Source of the DNA: Streptococcus vicugnae
GTDB lineage: Bacteria > Bacillota > Bacilli > Lactobacillales > Streptococcaceae
DNA length: 64,000 nt
NCBI RefSeq assembly: GCF_016461705.1
Contig: NZ_JAEMHW010000001.1
Location: 248,001 to 312,000, forward strand
Reading direction: 5' to 3'
Shown here: positions 39,201 to 47,893 of the stretch, one piece after another
Layout of the letters: each line of letters starts with the position of its first letter
Position numbering within the stretch: the stretch's first letter is position 1
Notes under the pieces: generated by a model
What the model was told of the DNA's origin: nothing
Databases searched by the model: none
The model's input: the letters and a program-made list of their open reading frames with translations, nothing else
Made by a program: the position numbers and the translations under genes

Positions 39201-39785
39201 AATAATATCGTCCAAACGGTCCAAATTATCTTGGGTTTGATGGAGCTTAGTTTGTGTTTCTTTTTTTCGTGTCTTATATTTTAAAACACCAGCAGCTTCT
39301 TCAAAAATAGCACGTCGTTCTTCAGGTTTACTATTGAAAATTTCTTCAACACGACCTTGTGAAATCACTGAGAACGAATCGCGTCCAAGCCCAGTATCCA
39401 TGAATAAATCATGAATATCACGTAAACGAACCTTACGTCCATCAATCAGATATTCACTATCACCGTTACGATAGATATGACGCTCTACTCGAATCGTCTC
39501 TCTAGCATCTTTGATAAAACCATCTGAATTATCCAAACTAACAACAACTTGAGCGTAGTTCAATGGTTTGCGGTTTTCAGCTCCAGCAAAAATGACGTCT
39601 GGCATCTTGCCACCACGTAAATTCTTGGCAGAAGATTCCCCAAGTGCCCAACGTAAACTTTCGGTAATGTTAGATTTACCAGAACCATTTGGACCTACAA
39701 CAGCTGTAACTCCCTTATCAAATTCAATTGTTGTCTTGTCTGCAAAGGACTTAAAGCCCTGCATTTCAATTTCTTTTAAATACAT
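36246..39785 (-). CDS. smc: Chromosome segregation ATPase SMC
   Basis: Condensin core that organises and segregates the chromosome with ScpA/ScpB. 1179 aa, the normal length. Walker A GPNGSGKSNI follows MYLKEIEMQGFKSFADKT, two long coiled coils flank a hinge (about residues 510-660, GVKSVLQASGQLGGIIGAV), and the C-terminal head has LMSGGEKALSALALLFAI and FVILDEVEAALDEANV. The open frame extends to a TTG at 39827, but the ATG at 39785 begins the conserved strand. No Shine-Dalgarno lies before it; the upstream DNA is a structured element separating it from rnc. Confidence 0.96.
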   Translation of the reverse strand: MYLKEIEMQGFKSFADKTTIEFDKGVTAVVGPNGSGKSNITESLRWALGESSAKNLRGGKMPDVIFAGAENRKPLNYAQVVVSLDNSDGFIKDARETIRVERHIYRNGDSEYLIDGRKVRLRDIHDLFMDTGLGRDSFSVISQGRVEEIFNSKPEERRAIFEEAAGVLKYKTRKKETQTKLHQTQDNLDRLDDIIYELEAQVKPLERQAQVAKEFMSLEEERKQLHLNILVEDIQADKLRLTSLREDLAGIQSDLSAYYEQRQRFEKQNQSLKEKRHQLSEEMADKQAGLVDITKVISDLERQMDLIALESSQKEEKKQAASTQLADLKASQESLREELAQKENQLAQLDEQLTQTTATIQKLQAELDRFSTDPDQVIEKLREEFVSLMQKEADLSNQLTMTIADIDNQKQLSESKSEELAQTQANLAELKASAKEALENFEASREQVKELLDAYQKLFAKTSQLEKDYQAEQSKMFDQLDIIKSKQARQSSLESILRNHSNFYAGVKSVLQASGQLGGIIGAVSEHLSFDRKYQTALEIALGGSSQHVIVEDESAAKRSIAFLKKNRQGRATFLPLTTIKPRHLSQQNHGILSSSQGFLGMASDLVSFDNRLESIFQNLLGVTAVFDTVDNANKAARALHYQVRLVALDGTEIRPGGSFSGGANRQNNTTFIKPELDNLVAELKDLQVKQVEQEKHVQGLHEALLANKEELASLKAQGEEARFAEQKAELEYQQLAERLNDVNQLCQQLQESETDSGSTDLESQKAHFEAELTKVAERKQELTSEIEQIKENKNTITQKVENLRQQLSQAKLQERELLSERKFESANKTRLDISLVENKAEIAKCEDLLAFHASDQEVENLPLLKKQHDEAVERKASEEERLVSLRFELEDCEANLEELEEQVTKENQKNEDLIRKQVQVEAQVAQVSERLRGYNHDLTEDYHLTLDEAREASQVVEDMAAARERLQDLRRRIKALGPINLDAIAQYDEVNNRLTFLNSQKEDLVHSKNLLLDTINDMDDEVKSRFQVTFNAIRDSFKQTFTQMFGGGSADLSLTEGDLLTAGVEISVQPPGKKIQSLNLMSGGEKALSALALLFAIIRVKTIPFVILDEVEAALDEANVKRFGDYLNRFDKSSQFIVVTHRKGTMAAADSIYGVTMQESGISRIVSVKLKDAENLVE

Positions 39786-39798
39786 AAAATGAGAGATG

Positions 39799-39917
39799 AA
39801 AAGGCAAAGACCTTCCCGAGCTAACAACTAAGAAGAGCTTAACAGACCTTCTTATCGTCTTCTAGGCTACGTCAAACACGTATCATATGACCTAGGCAGG
39901 TTGGACATTTGCCTTTA
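39799..39917 (-). ncRNA. Foldable element between rnc and smc (candidate RNA structure or mini-repeat)
   Basis: The ends AAAGGCAAA (39800-39808) and TTTGCCTTT (39908-39916) are perfect inverted repeats. Inside, read on the transcribed minus strand, CUAGG/CCUAG encloses UACGU/ACGUA, and UAAGAAG/CUUCUUA forms another stem. This gives a three-way junction. It lies in the rnc-smc transcript where little spacing is expected. It could be a cis-acting RNA, an RNase III target, or a miniature inserted repeat. No Rfam family was recognised. Confidence 0.45.
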
Positions 39918-39936
39918 CGAATTCCTTTCAAACGTC

Positions 39937-40623
39937 TTATTGAAGAGTGGCAAGCGCATTTTTAGCAGCATCTTGCTCAGCTAATTTCTTAGATTTTCCG
40001 ATTCCTTTACTTTTAGCTTCGTCATTGACATACACAGTCACTTCAAAGACTTTAGCATGCGCAGGTCCAGATTCATTTGAAACACGGTAATCAATAGTAA
40101 CATCACCATGACCTTGTAATAATTCTTGAAGTGTTGTTTTATAATCTTTAACACGTTCAAAGTTACCTTTTTCAACTTGAGGAATCATCACTTGATTTAA
40201 GAATTTATTAACCGCTTCAACCCCTTGGTCCATCAAAAGTGCACCAAGAAAGGCTTCGAATAAGTCACCTAAGATAGTGTCACGGTTACGTCCACCAGAT
40301 TTTTCTTCACCATTACCAAGTTTGATGAATTCATCAAAACCACAGTAACGTGAAAAGCCTGCTAATGATTCTTCACGAACAATAACAGAACGCATCTTAG
40401 ACAAATCACCCTCTGGTTTCTTCGGATATTTTTTAAACAAATACTGAGAAATCAAAAGTTGAAGAACCGCGTCTCCTAAAAATTCCAAGCGTTCGTTGTG
40501 TGAAATGTTTAGGAGGCGATGTTCATTGGCATAAGATGTGTGAGTAAAAGCTGTTTCTAGCAAGGTTTTATCTTCAAAAACGATTCCGAATTCTCGCTGA
40601 AGTTTTGTATCTAAAGCTTGCAT
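39937..40623 (-). CDS. rnc: Ribonuclease III
   Basis: Cleaves double-stranded RNA in rRNA processing and mRNA control. 228 aa. The signature NERLEFLGD is at 43-51 with catalytic E46 and D51. A second acidic set lies in [10 protein letters not shown]. The C-terminal dsRNA-binding domain begins about residue 155 ([22 protein letters not shown]) and ends [18 protein letters not shown] Shine-Dalgarno before ATG. First gene of rnc-smc. Confidence 0.96.
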   Translation of the reverse strand: MQALDTKLQREFGIVFEDKTLLETAFTHTSYANEHRLLNISHNERLEFLGDAVLQLLISQYLFKKYPKKPEGDLSKMRSVIVREESLAGFSRYCGFDEFIKLGNGEEKSGGRNRDTILGDLFEAFLGALLMDQGVEAVNKFLNQVMIPQVEKGNFERVKDYKTTLQELLQGHGDVTIDYRVSNESGPAHAKVFEVTVYVNDEAKSKGIGKSKKLAEQDAAKNALATLQ

Positions 40624-40678
40624 AATAAATCTCCCTTCAAAAATTAGTCTATGATTTTATATCAATAAAGCGTTTCCT

Positions 40679-40705
40679 TTAGAATCAGCCACTTAGCGAT
40701 TCTAA
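40679..40705 (-). promoter_or_regulatory. Hairpin in the rnc 5' leader
   Basis: TTAGAATC (40679-40686) and GATTCTAA (40698-40705) form a perfect 8-bp stem with an 11-nt loop. It lies ~55 nt before the rnc ATG and downstream of an extended -10 (TGGTATAAT; TATAAT at 40733-40738). E. coli RNase III cuts its own leader, so autoregulation is a reasonable guess. Confidence 0.4.
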
Positions 40706-40830
40706 AATATTTTTTCTAGTATAGACTATTTTATTATACCAAAAAGTTTCAAAAAAAGGGTATTCTCTCAAAAATCCCTACAATTATATTTACATGACAA
40801 AGTGTCAACTAAATGATCAATTAAAGCACT

Positions 40831-40874
40831 AAAAAAGCCACCAACTGCTTTTTTCAGCAGCTAATAGCTTTTTT
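40831..40874 (-). terminator. Terminator of the vicRKX operon
   Basis: AAAAAAGC and GCTTTTTT flank an inner CTGCT/AGCAG stem. On the minus strand the outer arm supplies the T run. Confidence 0.65.
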
Positions 40875-40887
40875 GATTTATTAGCAT

Positions 40888-41697
40888 TTAAATCCCAGTC
40901 AGCGGTGTTGCCTCTTCAGGCGAAGTATCAAAGACAGTCATGTCATGACCAACAGCAAAATCAGCTTGCATTAAGTTATTTTCCATGGTCATATGTGCCA
41001 ATTCTTTGATATTATTTTCTTTACTTAAGTGACCAAGATAGATTTTCTTTGTGCGATTACCAATGGTACGAATCATGGTATCAGCACCATCTTCATTTGA
41101 CAAATGTCCACGGTCAGATAAGATACGTTGTTTCAAACTCCATGGATAAGAACCAGCACGCAAAATTTCAACATCATGGTTTGACTCAATCAAATAACCA
41201 TCCGCATTCTCAATAACACCTGCCATTCGATCACTAACATAGCCAGTATCCGTTAGAACGACAAATGACTTGTTATCTTTCATTAAACGATAGAATTGCG
41301 GATCAACAGCATCGTGACTAACACCAAAACTTTCAATATCAATGTCGCCAAACGTCAATACTTTACCACGTTCAAAGACATGTTTTTGAGCCACATCAAG
41401 TTTTCCAATCATATTTCGATCGTCAATCATTTGCCAAGTTTTGGCATTAGCATAAACATCCAGATTGTATCTACGAGCAAGCACACCTACACCCTTAATA
41501 TGATCAGAGTGTTCGTGTGTAATCAAAATAGCATCCAAATCTTCTGGTTTTCGGTCAATTTCAGCAAGAAGACTGGTAATTTTCTTACCAGTCAAACCTG
41601 CATCTATCAAAAGACGTTTCTGTGGAGTTTCCACATAAAATGAATTTCCAGTTGAACCGGAGGCTAAGACACTATATTTAAAAGCATTCTCAGACAT
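40888..41697 (-). CDS. vicX: VicX/WalJ (YycJ) metallo-beta-lactamase-fold hydrolase
   Basis: 269 aa. The MBL metal motif is THEHSDH (60-66), with further ligands in SFGVSHDAVDP and ESNHD. The start matches YycJ (FKYSVLASGSTGNSFYVE). YycJ proteins are predicted nucleases linked to the VicRK/WalRK system. The ATG directly follows the vicK stop (TAGATG). Third gene of vicRKX. Confidence 0.93.
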   Translation of the reverse strand: MSENAFKYSVLASGSTGNSFYVETPQKRLLIDAGLTGKKITSLLAEIDRKPEDLDAILITHEHSDHIKGVGVLARRYNLDVYANAKTWQMIDDRNMIGKLDVAQKHVFERGKVLTFGDIDIESFGVSHDAVDPQFYRLMKDNKSFVVLTDTGYVSDRMAGVIENADGYLIESNHDVEILRAGSYPWSLKQRILSDRGHLSNEDGADTMIRTIGNRTKKIYLGHLSKENNIKELAHMTMENNLMQADFAVGHDMTVFDTSPEEATPLTGI

Positions 41698-43050
41698 CTA
41701 GTCCTCGTCATCCTCCCATTCATCATATATATCAGAATCCTTCTCATACGGAAGAACAATTGTAAATGTTGAGCCCTTTCCATAAGTACTTTGAGCCCAA
41801 ATAAAACCTTTATGTTGTTTGACAATTTCTTTAGCAATTGCAAGACCAAGTCCAGAACCACCTTGAGCACGACTTCGCGCCTTGTCCACACGATAGAAAC
41901 GATCGAAGATTAATGGCAAATCTTTCTTAGGAATACCAAGACCTTCATCAGAAATCGAAATAATCAACTGTGTTTCGGTTGTTTTCATGCTGACAGTGAT
42001 TTTTCCACCATCTGGTGAGTACTTAATCGCATTGTTAAGGATATTATCCAAAACTTGCGTCATCTTATCAGGATCAATTTCCACCCAGATTGATTTGATT
42101 GGATAATCTCTGACAATTTCATACTGCTTACCAGCAACCGTATGTTGACTCTTAATTTGATCAAAACGATTTAAAATGGATGTCATAAAAGCCGTGAAGT
42201 TAGTCATTTCAACTTCCAATTGCACTGTCTGATTATCAATACGAGATAAGTTAAGCAAATCAGAAATCATGCGAATCATACGGTTGGTTTCATCCAAAGA
42301 AACTTTGATAAAACTTGGTGCGATATCTTCTTTCAAAGCCCCTTCATCCAAAGCTTCAAGATAAGACTTAACCGATGTCAATGGCGTACGTAACTCATGA
42401 CTAACGTTAGATACAAACAAACGACGTTCACGGTCTTCTTTTTCTTGCTCAGTTGTATCATGTAAAACAGCAATCAACCCAGAAATAAAGCCACTATCGC
42501 GACGGTTTAAAGCAAAACGAATACGTAAGGTAATAAATTCTCCCGTCTCGTCACGACGATTAAGAACAATTTCTGGTGTCTTTGATACCAAATCATGATA
42601 TGTGTAATCACTATCATCACCTAAAATATCAACAATATTCATTCCAAGTGCTTCTTCACGCTCAAGATTAAGTTGTTTCTGAGCGGTCTGATTAATCATG
42701 GTAATGTTTCCAGAACGGTCAGTTGCCAAGACACCATCAGTCATATAGGACAGAATACTTGCCAAACGATTTTTTTCTTGGGCAAGATTTTCCTGTGCCA
42801 AACGAAAGACAGTCGACAAATCATTCAGTTGACCAGCAAGTTCTGCTAAATCTCTATCTTTCTCAATGATAATATCTTCTGTGTATTTCCCCGTAATCAG
42901 CTCTCGAACCTTACCGCTTAAACGACGAATATTAACTGACGTTCTATAGTCTCTAATGGCCAAATGGATAAAATAAATGGCTACAAAAGCTAACAAAAAA
43001 AGAATGGCTTGTTCAAAAAAATACGGATTGTGTATCAAAGTATCATTCAT
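41698..43050 (-). CDS. vicK: Sensor histidine kinase VicK (WalK)
   Basis: 450 aa. One N-terminal transmembrane helix ([22 protein letters not shown]), a HAMP-like linker (~35-90) and a PAS domain (~95-205) precede the kinase core. The phospho-His is H218 in [13 protein letters not shown]. The N, G1 and G2 boxes are [27 protein letters not shown] and [12 protein letters not shown]. The single helix and lack of a large extracellular loop are typical of streptococcal VicK. It overlaps vicR by 8 nt. Confidence 0.96.
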   Translation of the reverse strand: MNDTLIHNPYFFEQAILFLLAFVAIYFIHLAIRDYRTSVNIRRLSGKVRELITGKYTEDIIIEKDRDLAELAGQLNDLSTVFRLAQENLAQEKNRLASILSYMTDGVLATDRSGNITMINQTAQKQLNLEREEALGMNIVDILGDDSDYTYHDLVSKTPEIVLNRRDETGEFITLRIRFALNRRDSGFISGLIAVLHDTTEQEKEDRERRLFVSNVSHELRTPLTSVKSYLEALDEGALKEDIAPSFIKVSLDETNRMIRMISDLLNLSRIDNQTVQLEVEMTNFTAFMTSILNRFDQIKSQHTVAGKQYEIVRDYPIKSIWVEIDPDKMTQVLDNILNNAIKYSPDGGKITVSMKTTETQLIISISDEGLGIPKKDLPLIFDRFYRVDKARSRAQGGSGLGLAIAKEIVKQHKGFIWAQSTYGKGSTFTIVLPYEKDSDIYDEWEDDED

Positions 43051-43753
43051 AGGACTTCATGTAATACCCTACACCACGACGTGTCAAAATGTATTCAGGA
43101 CGACTTGGAGTATCTTCAATTTTTTCACGCAAACGACGAATAGTTACATCGACAGTACGCACATCACCAAAGTAATCATATCCCCAAACAGTTTCCAACA
43201 AGTATTCACGAGTCATTACTTGTCCCATGTGTGTAGCCAAGTGATGAAGCAATTCAAATTCACGGTGTGTTAATTCGATATCTTCACCTCGTTTTTGGGC
43301 CACAAAAGCATCAGGTAAAATTTTCAAATCGCCGATGGTGATTTCAGAATTTGATGCAGAAGCATTTTCTTCAGCAACAGCTGATTCAATATTTTCTGTA
43401 CGACGAAGGTGTGCTTTTACACGCGCTAGCAATTCACGATTTGAGAAAGGTTTTGTTACATAGTCATCAGCACCGATTTCAAGTCCAATAACTTTATCAA
43501 ACTCACTATCTTTCGCAGACAACATGATAATAGGAATATGACTTGTTTTACGAACTTCTTTTGCAACTTCAAGTCCATCCAATTCTGGCAACATCAAATC
43601 CAAGATAATCAAGTCTGGATTTTCTTCTTCAAATTTTTCAATCGCTTCACGACCATCAAAAGCCGTTACAGTTTCATAACCTTCTTTAGTTAAATTAAAT
43701 TTAATAATATCTGAAATTGGTTTTTCATCATCAACAATAAGAATTTTTTTCAT
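43043..43753 (-). CDS. vicR: Response regulator VicR (WalR)
   Basis: 236 aa, OmpR family. Receiver D52 in [13 protein letters not shown], conserved T and K in [11 protein letters not shown] and [11 protein letters not shown]. The C-terminal winged helix ends [32 protein letters not shown]. This regulator controls cell-wall hydrolases in low-GC Gram-positives; the GH25 gene at 6058 has a near-consensus box. GAGGTGA Shine-Dalgarno. First gene of vicRKX. Confidence 0.96.
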   Translation of the reverse strand: MKKILIVDDEKPISDIIKFNLTKEGYETVTAFDGREAIEKFEEENPDLIILDLMLPELDGLEVAKEVRKTSHIPIIMLSAKDSEFDKVIGLEIGADDYVTKPFSNRELLARVKAHLRRTENIESAVAEENASASNSEITIGDLKILPDAFVAQKRGEDIELTHREFELLHHLATHMGQVMTREYLLETVWGYDYFGDVRTVDVTIRRLREKIEDTPSRPEYILTRRGVGYYMKSYE

Positions 43754-44064
43754 ATGTCACCTCTTCAATTCTATGTCAGTAGAATAAAAATTCTCAAACA
43801 ACAATTTCTATGTCATTTCATTTACAAAAATGACCACTACCCCTAATTATATCAAATTTCAATACTAATTGGAAACATTGGACACTTTTGAAACCATAAA
43901 GTAACATTTGACGCAAGAATTCAATATTCTTTGAGTTAATCAGTTATTTAAATTTTCTGAAATATTTGACAGTTAACATTTCAATGTGGTAATATAAACT
44001 AACCTATATTGTTAGATGTTAGAAAAACTAACAAGAAAATCTTATCTTTGAAAAGGAGACAAGT
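43754..44064. other. Divergent vicR/ABC-importer promoter region
   Basis: 311 bp without ORFs. For vicR, an extended -10 (TGATATAAT; TATAAT at 43846-43851 on the minus strand) gives a leader near 85 nt. For the importer, see the separate promoter entry. The rest holds AT-rich DNA with no recognised site. Confidence 0.45.
43966..44032 (+). promoter_or_regulatory. ABC-importer promoter with inverted-repeat operator array
   Basis: TTGACA (43966-43971), an 18-bp spacer and TAATAT (43990-43995). Just downstream, CTAAC (43999), GTTAG (44011), GTTAG (44018) and CTAAC (44028) form two facing inverted repeats across the expected start site. This is a typical repressor position. The regulator is not identified. 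Confidence 0.5.
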
Positions 44065-44829
44065 GTGGCACTTATTGAATTTAAAAACGTTGAAAAATAC
44101 TACGGGGACTATCATGCCCTTAGAAATATTAACTTAGAAATCGAGAAAGGACAGGTCGTAGTTCTTCTTGGCCCATCAGGTTCTGGTAAATCAACTCTTA
44201 TCCGAACAATGAACGCACTCGAATCAATCGAAACAGGTAGCTTAAAGGTTAATGGTCATGAATTAGCTAACGCTTCTGCTAAAGATTTGGTTCAACTTCG
44301 TAAAGAAGTTGGTATGGTTTTCCAACACTTCAACCTTTATCCTCATAAAACTGTGTTAGAAAATGTAACCTTAGCACCTATTAAAGTCCTAGGAAAATCA
44401 AAAGAAGAGGCTGAACAAATTGCCGAAAAATTCTTAACTTACGTTAATATGTGGGATCGCAAGGATTCATATCCTGGCATGCTATCAGGTGGTCAAAAGC
44501 AACGTGTCGCTATCGCCCGTGGTTTGGCAATGCAGCCAGAACTTCTACTCTTTGACGAACCAACCTCAGCTCTTGACCCTGAAACTATTGGTGATGTTCT
44601 TGCTGTCATGCAAAATCTTGCTAAAGAAGGCATGAATATGGTTGTTGTTACCCACGAAATGGGCTTTGCTCGTGAAGTTGCTGATCGTATTATTTTCATG
44701 GCTGAAGGACAAATTCTCGTTGATACAACCGATGTTCAAGGTTTCTTTGATAATCCTACAGAGCCACGTGCTAAGCAATTCTTGAGCAAAGTCATTAATC
44801 ACACCAGTGATAATGTCTCTCAACAATAA
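44065..44829 (+). CDS. Polar amino-acid ABC importer, ATPase
   Basis: 254 aa, GTG start after AAGGAGA. Walker A LGPSGSGKST, Q-loop VFQHFNLYPHKT, signature LSGGQKQRVAIARGLAMQP and Walker B LLLFDEPTSALDPE. It closely resembles GlnQ/GltL-type ATPases. It heads a four-gene operon with a binding protein and two permeases. The likely substrate is glutamate, glutamine or aspartate, but the sequence does not settle which. Confidence 0.92.
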   Translation: MALIEFKNVEKYYGDYHALRNINLEIEKGQVVVLLGPSGSGKSTLIRTMNALESIETGSLKVNGHELANASAKDLVQLRKEVGMVFQHFNLYPHKTVLENVTLAPIKVLGKSKEEAEQIAEKFLTYVNMWDRKDSYPGMLSGGQKQRVAIARGLAMQPELLLFDEPTSALDPETIGDVLAVMQNLAKEGMNMVVVTHEMGFAREVADRIIFMAEGQILVDTTDVQGFFDNPTEPRAKQFLSKVINHTSDNVSQQ

Positions 44830-44839
44830 GGAGGCTCTT

Positions 44840-45652
44840 ATGAAGAAAAAAATTTGTTTAGCCGTTCTAGCTAGTCTCTCATTGCTCTTTATGAGCTTTT
44901 TCACTGCTTCAAAAACTTTTGCTGATACAACATCTGAGCAGATTAAAAAAATCCAAGATGCTGGCGTTCTTAAAGTCGGTGTCAAACAAGACGTCCCAAA
45001 CTTCGGCTATTATTCAGCTGAGAGCGGCAAATATGAAGGAATGGAAATTGATTTAGCGAAAAAAATCGCTAAGACACTTGGTGTTAAAGTTGCTTACACA
45101 GCTGTTACAACTCAAACTCGTGAAGCCCTTCTTGATAATGGACAAATCGATCTTTTGATTGCCACTTATACAATTACTGATGAGCGTAAAGCTTCCTATG
45201 CTATTTCAAATCCTTACTATTATGACGAGATTGGCTTTTTAGTTAATACAGGTAAAGGTTTAAAAACAATCTCTGACCTCTATGGTAAAACTATCGGAGT
45301 AGCTCAAGGTTCAACAACTAAACTGACAATTGAAGAATACGGAAAAGCACATAACTTAAAATTCAAATTTGTTCAACTTGGTTCTTTCCCAGAACTCGCT
45401 ATTTCACTTCACGCGAAACGTATCGATGCTTTCTCAGTTGATAAGTCAATCTTGACTGGTTATGTCAGCAAAAAAACTGCCATTATAGATGAAGGTTTCA
45501 ATACTCAAGAATACGGTATCGCAGCTAAAAAATCTAACCAAGCAACCATTGATTATGTCAATGACTTGCTAACCAAGTGGAAAGCTGACGGTAGCCTGCA
45601 AAAGCTTTATGATAAATATGATTTAAAACCTGCAAAAGCAGAGAATAATTAA
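44840..45652 (+). CDS. Amino-acid ABC importer, substrate-binding protein
   Basis: 270 aa. Signal peptide MKKKICLAVLASLSLLFMSF with cleavage about TFA-DT; no lipobox Cys is seen, so it may be secreted or kept by its uncleaved signal. The SBP_bac_3 fold follows: LKVGVKQDVPNFGYYSAESG, MEIDLAKKIAKTLG, ATYTITDERKASYAISNPYY, GKTIGVAQGST. The open frame has an earlier ATG, but the ATG at 44840 after AAGGAGG is right. An unlipidated binding protein is unusual for a Gram-positive and could be mentioned as a feature of the PEB1-like group. Confidence 0.88.
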   Translation: MKKKICLAVLASLSLLFMSFFTASKTFADTTSEQIKKIQDAGVLKVGVKQDVPNFGYYSAESGKYEGMEIDLAKKIAKTLGVKVAYTAVTTQTREALLDNGQIDLLIATYTITDERKASYAISNPYYYDEIGFLVNTGKGLKTISDLYGKTIGVAQGSTTKLTIEEYGKAHNLKFKFVQLGSFPELAISLHAKRIDAFSVDKSILTGYVSKKTAIIDEGFNTQEYGIAAKKSNQATIDYVNDLLTKWKADGSLQKLYDKYDLKPAKAENN

Positions 45653-45667
45653 GAGAGGAGAATTGAC

Positions 45668-46375
45668 ATGTTTTTATTAACAACCGCAGCAGCGAGTCCA
45701 TTTGCCCTCTCACGTTGGGCAGATTTCTTTGCCAACTTTGGTGAATTTGTTAAGGGCTTCCTATACACTTTAGGGATGTCTTTCTGCGCTTTGCTTTTAG
45801 CCTTTGTACTCGGAGTTATTTTCGGAGCTATGTCATCATCAAAAAGCAAAGTCTTGAAAGCTATTGCTCGTGTTTATGTAGAAGTCTTTCAAAACACACC
45901 ACTTTTGGTGCAATTTGTTTTCGTCTATTATGGTCTTGCCATTATGACTAATGGTCTTATCATGATTTCAACATTCTTTACAGCAGTCCTTTGTGTTGGA
46001 CTTTATCACGGGGCATACATCGCCGAAGTCATTCGCTCAGGTATCGAAGCAGTTCCAAAAGGACAAACAGAAGCCGCACTATCACAAGGATTCACTTATA
46101 GTCAGACCATGAGTTTGATTATCCTGCCACAAGCTGTGCGTACTATCTTGCCACCACTAACTAACCAAGTGGTTAACTTGATTAAAAATACTTCTACTGT
46201 TGCTATCATTTCAGGAGCAGATATCATGTTCACAGCCAAAGCTTGGGCTTACGAAACAACCAACTATGTTCCTGCATTTGCTGGTGCAGCACTCCTTTAC
46301 TTCATCATGTGCTTCCCACTAGCAACTTGGGCGCGCCACAAAGAAGAAGAAAACAAAAAATCATATTCACTTTAG
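45668..46375 (+). CDS. Amino-acid ABC importer, permease 1
   Basis: 235 aa of the HisM/GlnP type with about five transmembrane helices. EVFQNTPLLVQFVFVYYGL marks the family start and GIEAVPKGQTEAALSQGFT is the EAA loop that contacts the ATPase. It starts 15 bp after the binding-protein gene with a GAGAGGAG Shine-Dalgarno. Confidence 0.9.
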   Translation: MFLLTTAAASPFALSRWADFFANFGEFVKGFLYTLGMSFCALLLAFVLGVIFGAMSSSKSKVLKAIARVYVEVFQNTPLLVQFVFVYYGLAIMTNGLIMISTFFTAVLCVGLYHGAYIAEVIRSGIEAVPKGQTEAALSQGFTYSQTMSLIILPQAVRTILPPLTNQVVNLIKNTSTVAIISGADIMFTAKAWAYETTNYVPAFAGAALLYFIMCFPLATWARHKEEENKKSYSL

Positions 46376-46387
46376 GAGGAGAATTAA

Positions 46388-47035
46388 ATGTCAGTATTAA
46401 CACCGACCAACCTTAGCTTCATCCTCCAAGGATTGTGGCTAACCATTTATATTTCATTTATTTCCATTGTACTCTCAACGCTTATCGGAACAGTGCTTGC
46501 CGTCATGCGAAATGGAAAAAATCCTGTACTTCATTTGATTTCAAGTATCTATATTGAATTTGTCCGCAATGTACCAAACTTGCTTTGGATATTCATTATT
46601 TTTCTTGTTTTCCAAATGAAGTCAACACCTGCTGGTATCACAGCCTTCACTGTCTTTACCTCTGCTGCTCTTGCAGAAATCATTCGTGGTGGTTTAAATG
46701 GTGTTGACCATGGACAAACAGAAGCTGGTCTAGCTCAAGGAATGACAAACTTCCAGATTTTTATCTACATTGTCTTCCCACAAGCTTTTCGTAAAATGTT
46801 GCCAGCTATCATTTCACAATTTGTTACAGTTATTAAAGATACTTCACTTCTTTATTCTGTTATTGCCATCCAAGAATTATTTGGTAAAAGTCAAATCTTG
46901 ATGGGACGCTATTTCGAAGCCAGTCAAGTCTTTACCCTTTATGCTCTTATTGCTGCCATTTACTTTGTGATTAACTTTAGCATTTCAACGATTTCTCGTC
47001 GCTTAGCTAAAAAATGGGAAAAAGCAGCCGAATAA
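46388..47035 (+). CDS. Amino-acid ABC importer, permease 2
   Basis: 215 aa, paralogue of the previous gene. FVRNVPNLLWIFIIFLVF corresponds to the first conserved loop and GVDHGQTEAGLAQGMT is the EAA loop. The two permeases should form a heterodimer. AGGAGGAG Shine-Dalgarno, 12 bp after permease 1. Last gene of the operon. Confidence 0.9.
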   Translation: MSVLTPTNLSFILQGLWLTIYISFISIVLSTLIGTVLAVMRNGKNPVLHLISSIYIEFVRNVPNLLWIFIIFLVFQMKSTPAGITAFTVFTSAALAEIIRGGLNGVDHGQTEAGLAQGMTNFQIFIYIVFPQAFRKMLPAIISQFVTVIKDTSLLYSVIAIQELFGKSQILMGRYFEASQVFTLYALIAAIYFVINFSISTISRRLAKKWEKAAE

Positions 47036-47041
47036 AACAAC

Positions 47042-47074
47042 AAAAAGCTCCAGCTTTAAAGCTGGAGCTTTTTT
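47042..47074. terminator. Bidirectional terminator after the importer operon
   Basis: GCTCCAGC and GCTGGAGC are perfect inverse repeats around TTTAAA, with A and T runs outside. It abuts the stop of the convergent TVP38 gene. Confidence 0.88.
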
Positions 47075-47681
47075 ATTGGAATAAAGTAAGCAAATAGCTA
47101 AGTCCTTTGTAACCAATAATCGTATAGAGATAGAGTGTGACAGGTTTTGTAATCAGGAAAATCGTAACGAATTTCTTAAACGACATTTTCGATAGCCCAG
47201 AAACCATGCAAAGAAAGTCATCTGGGAAACCAGGTAGAGCAAAAGCAGCTCCAAGAATCATCGCATAAGATTTCCCGTTATTCTTATCCAAATAACCAAT
47301 ATACTTATCGTAAGTCTCTTGGGAAACAAAAGCCTTCACAAATGTTTCTCCGTAACGTCTCGCTAAAGCAAAGGCGATAAGAGAACCAATAAAGATACCG
47401 GTGAAGTTATAAACGAATCCCCAAATCGGACCAAAAGCAATATAACCAATCACACTGGTCATCCCACCAGGAACAATTGGATAAATCACCTGAACCACTT
47501 GCAAAGCCATAAAAATCAGCGGTGCAAAGAGGCCAAGATGTCCTAAATAACTTTGGAAAAGCCCGCCAACTTGGAAGTAAGCTGGGTGCTGTTTGAAGAA
47601 AATAAACAAAGCAATGGAGATAATAAATCCAATTCCAGTTAAAATCTGAATGTATTTTCTCTGTGATCCTGTTTCTGTCAT
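47073..47681 (-). CDS. TVP38/TMEM64 (DedA-like) membrane protein
   Basis: 202 aa with about five to six hydrophobic segments. The core motif GPIWGFVYNFTGIFIGSLIAFALARRYG and the reentrant-loop region FALPGFPDDFLCMVSGLSKMS match the SNARE-assoc/VTT domain. Such proteins are lipid scramblases or flippases in other organisms; here the lipid is unknown. AGGGAGG Shine-Dalgarno. Preceded by a possible 35-aa membrane peptide gene. Confidence 0.85.
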   Translation of the reverse strand: MTETGSQRKYIQILTGIGFIISIALFIFFKQHPAYFQVGGLFQSYLGHLGLFAPLIFMALQVVQVIYPIVPGGMTSVIGYIAFGPIWGFVYNFTGIFIGSLIAFALARRYGETFVKAFVSQETYDKYIGYLDKNNGKSYAMILGAAFALPGFPDDFLCMVSGLSKMSFKKFVTIFLITKPVTLYLYTIIGYKGLSYLLTLFQ

Positions 47682-47709
47682 CGCATCCCCTCCCTTAATT
47701 GTCGTAGTC

Positions 47710-47817
47710 TTATCGTCGCCAACTGATGAGTTTTAACCCAAATACTTCTAAAAGGTAACTAATCAAAGCAAGTGGCAAAACGATTAATAGCAATATATAC
47801 ATAATCTTCTTTTTCAT
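47710..47817 (-). CDS. Possible small membrane peptide upstream of the TVP38 gene
   Basis: 35 aa: a KKK start, one hydrophobic helix (IMYILLLIVLPLALISYLL) and a basic WRR end. It ends 28 bp before the TVP38 ATG. The Shine-Dalgarno is weak, so the gene is uncertain. Its pattern (basic start, single helix) is that of small regulatory or stabilising membrane peptides. Confidence 0.35.
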   Translation of the reverse strand: MKKKIMYILLLIVLPLALISYLLEVFGLKLISWRR

Positions 47818-47893
47818 TCTGATATTACATTCAATTCAGCAATAAGATTGAATTCCTCTTTCATTTCATTCTTTACCAATACCAAGCCAAGGC

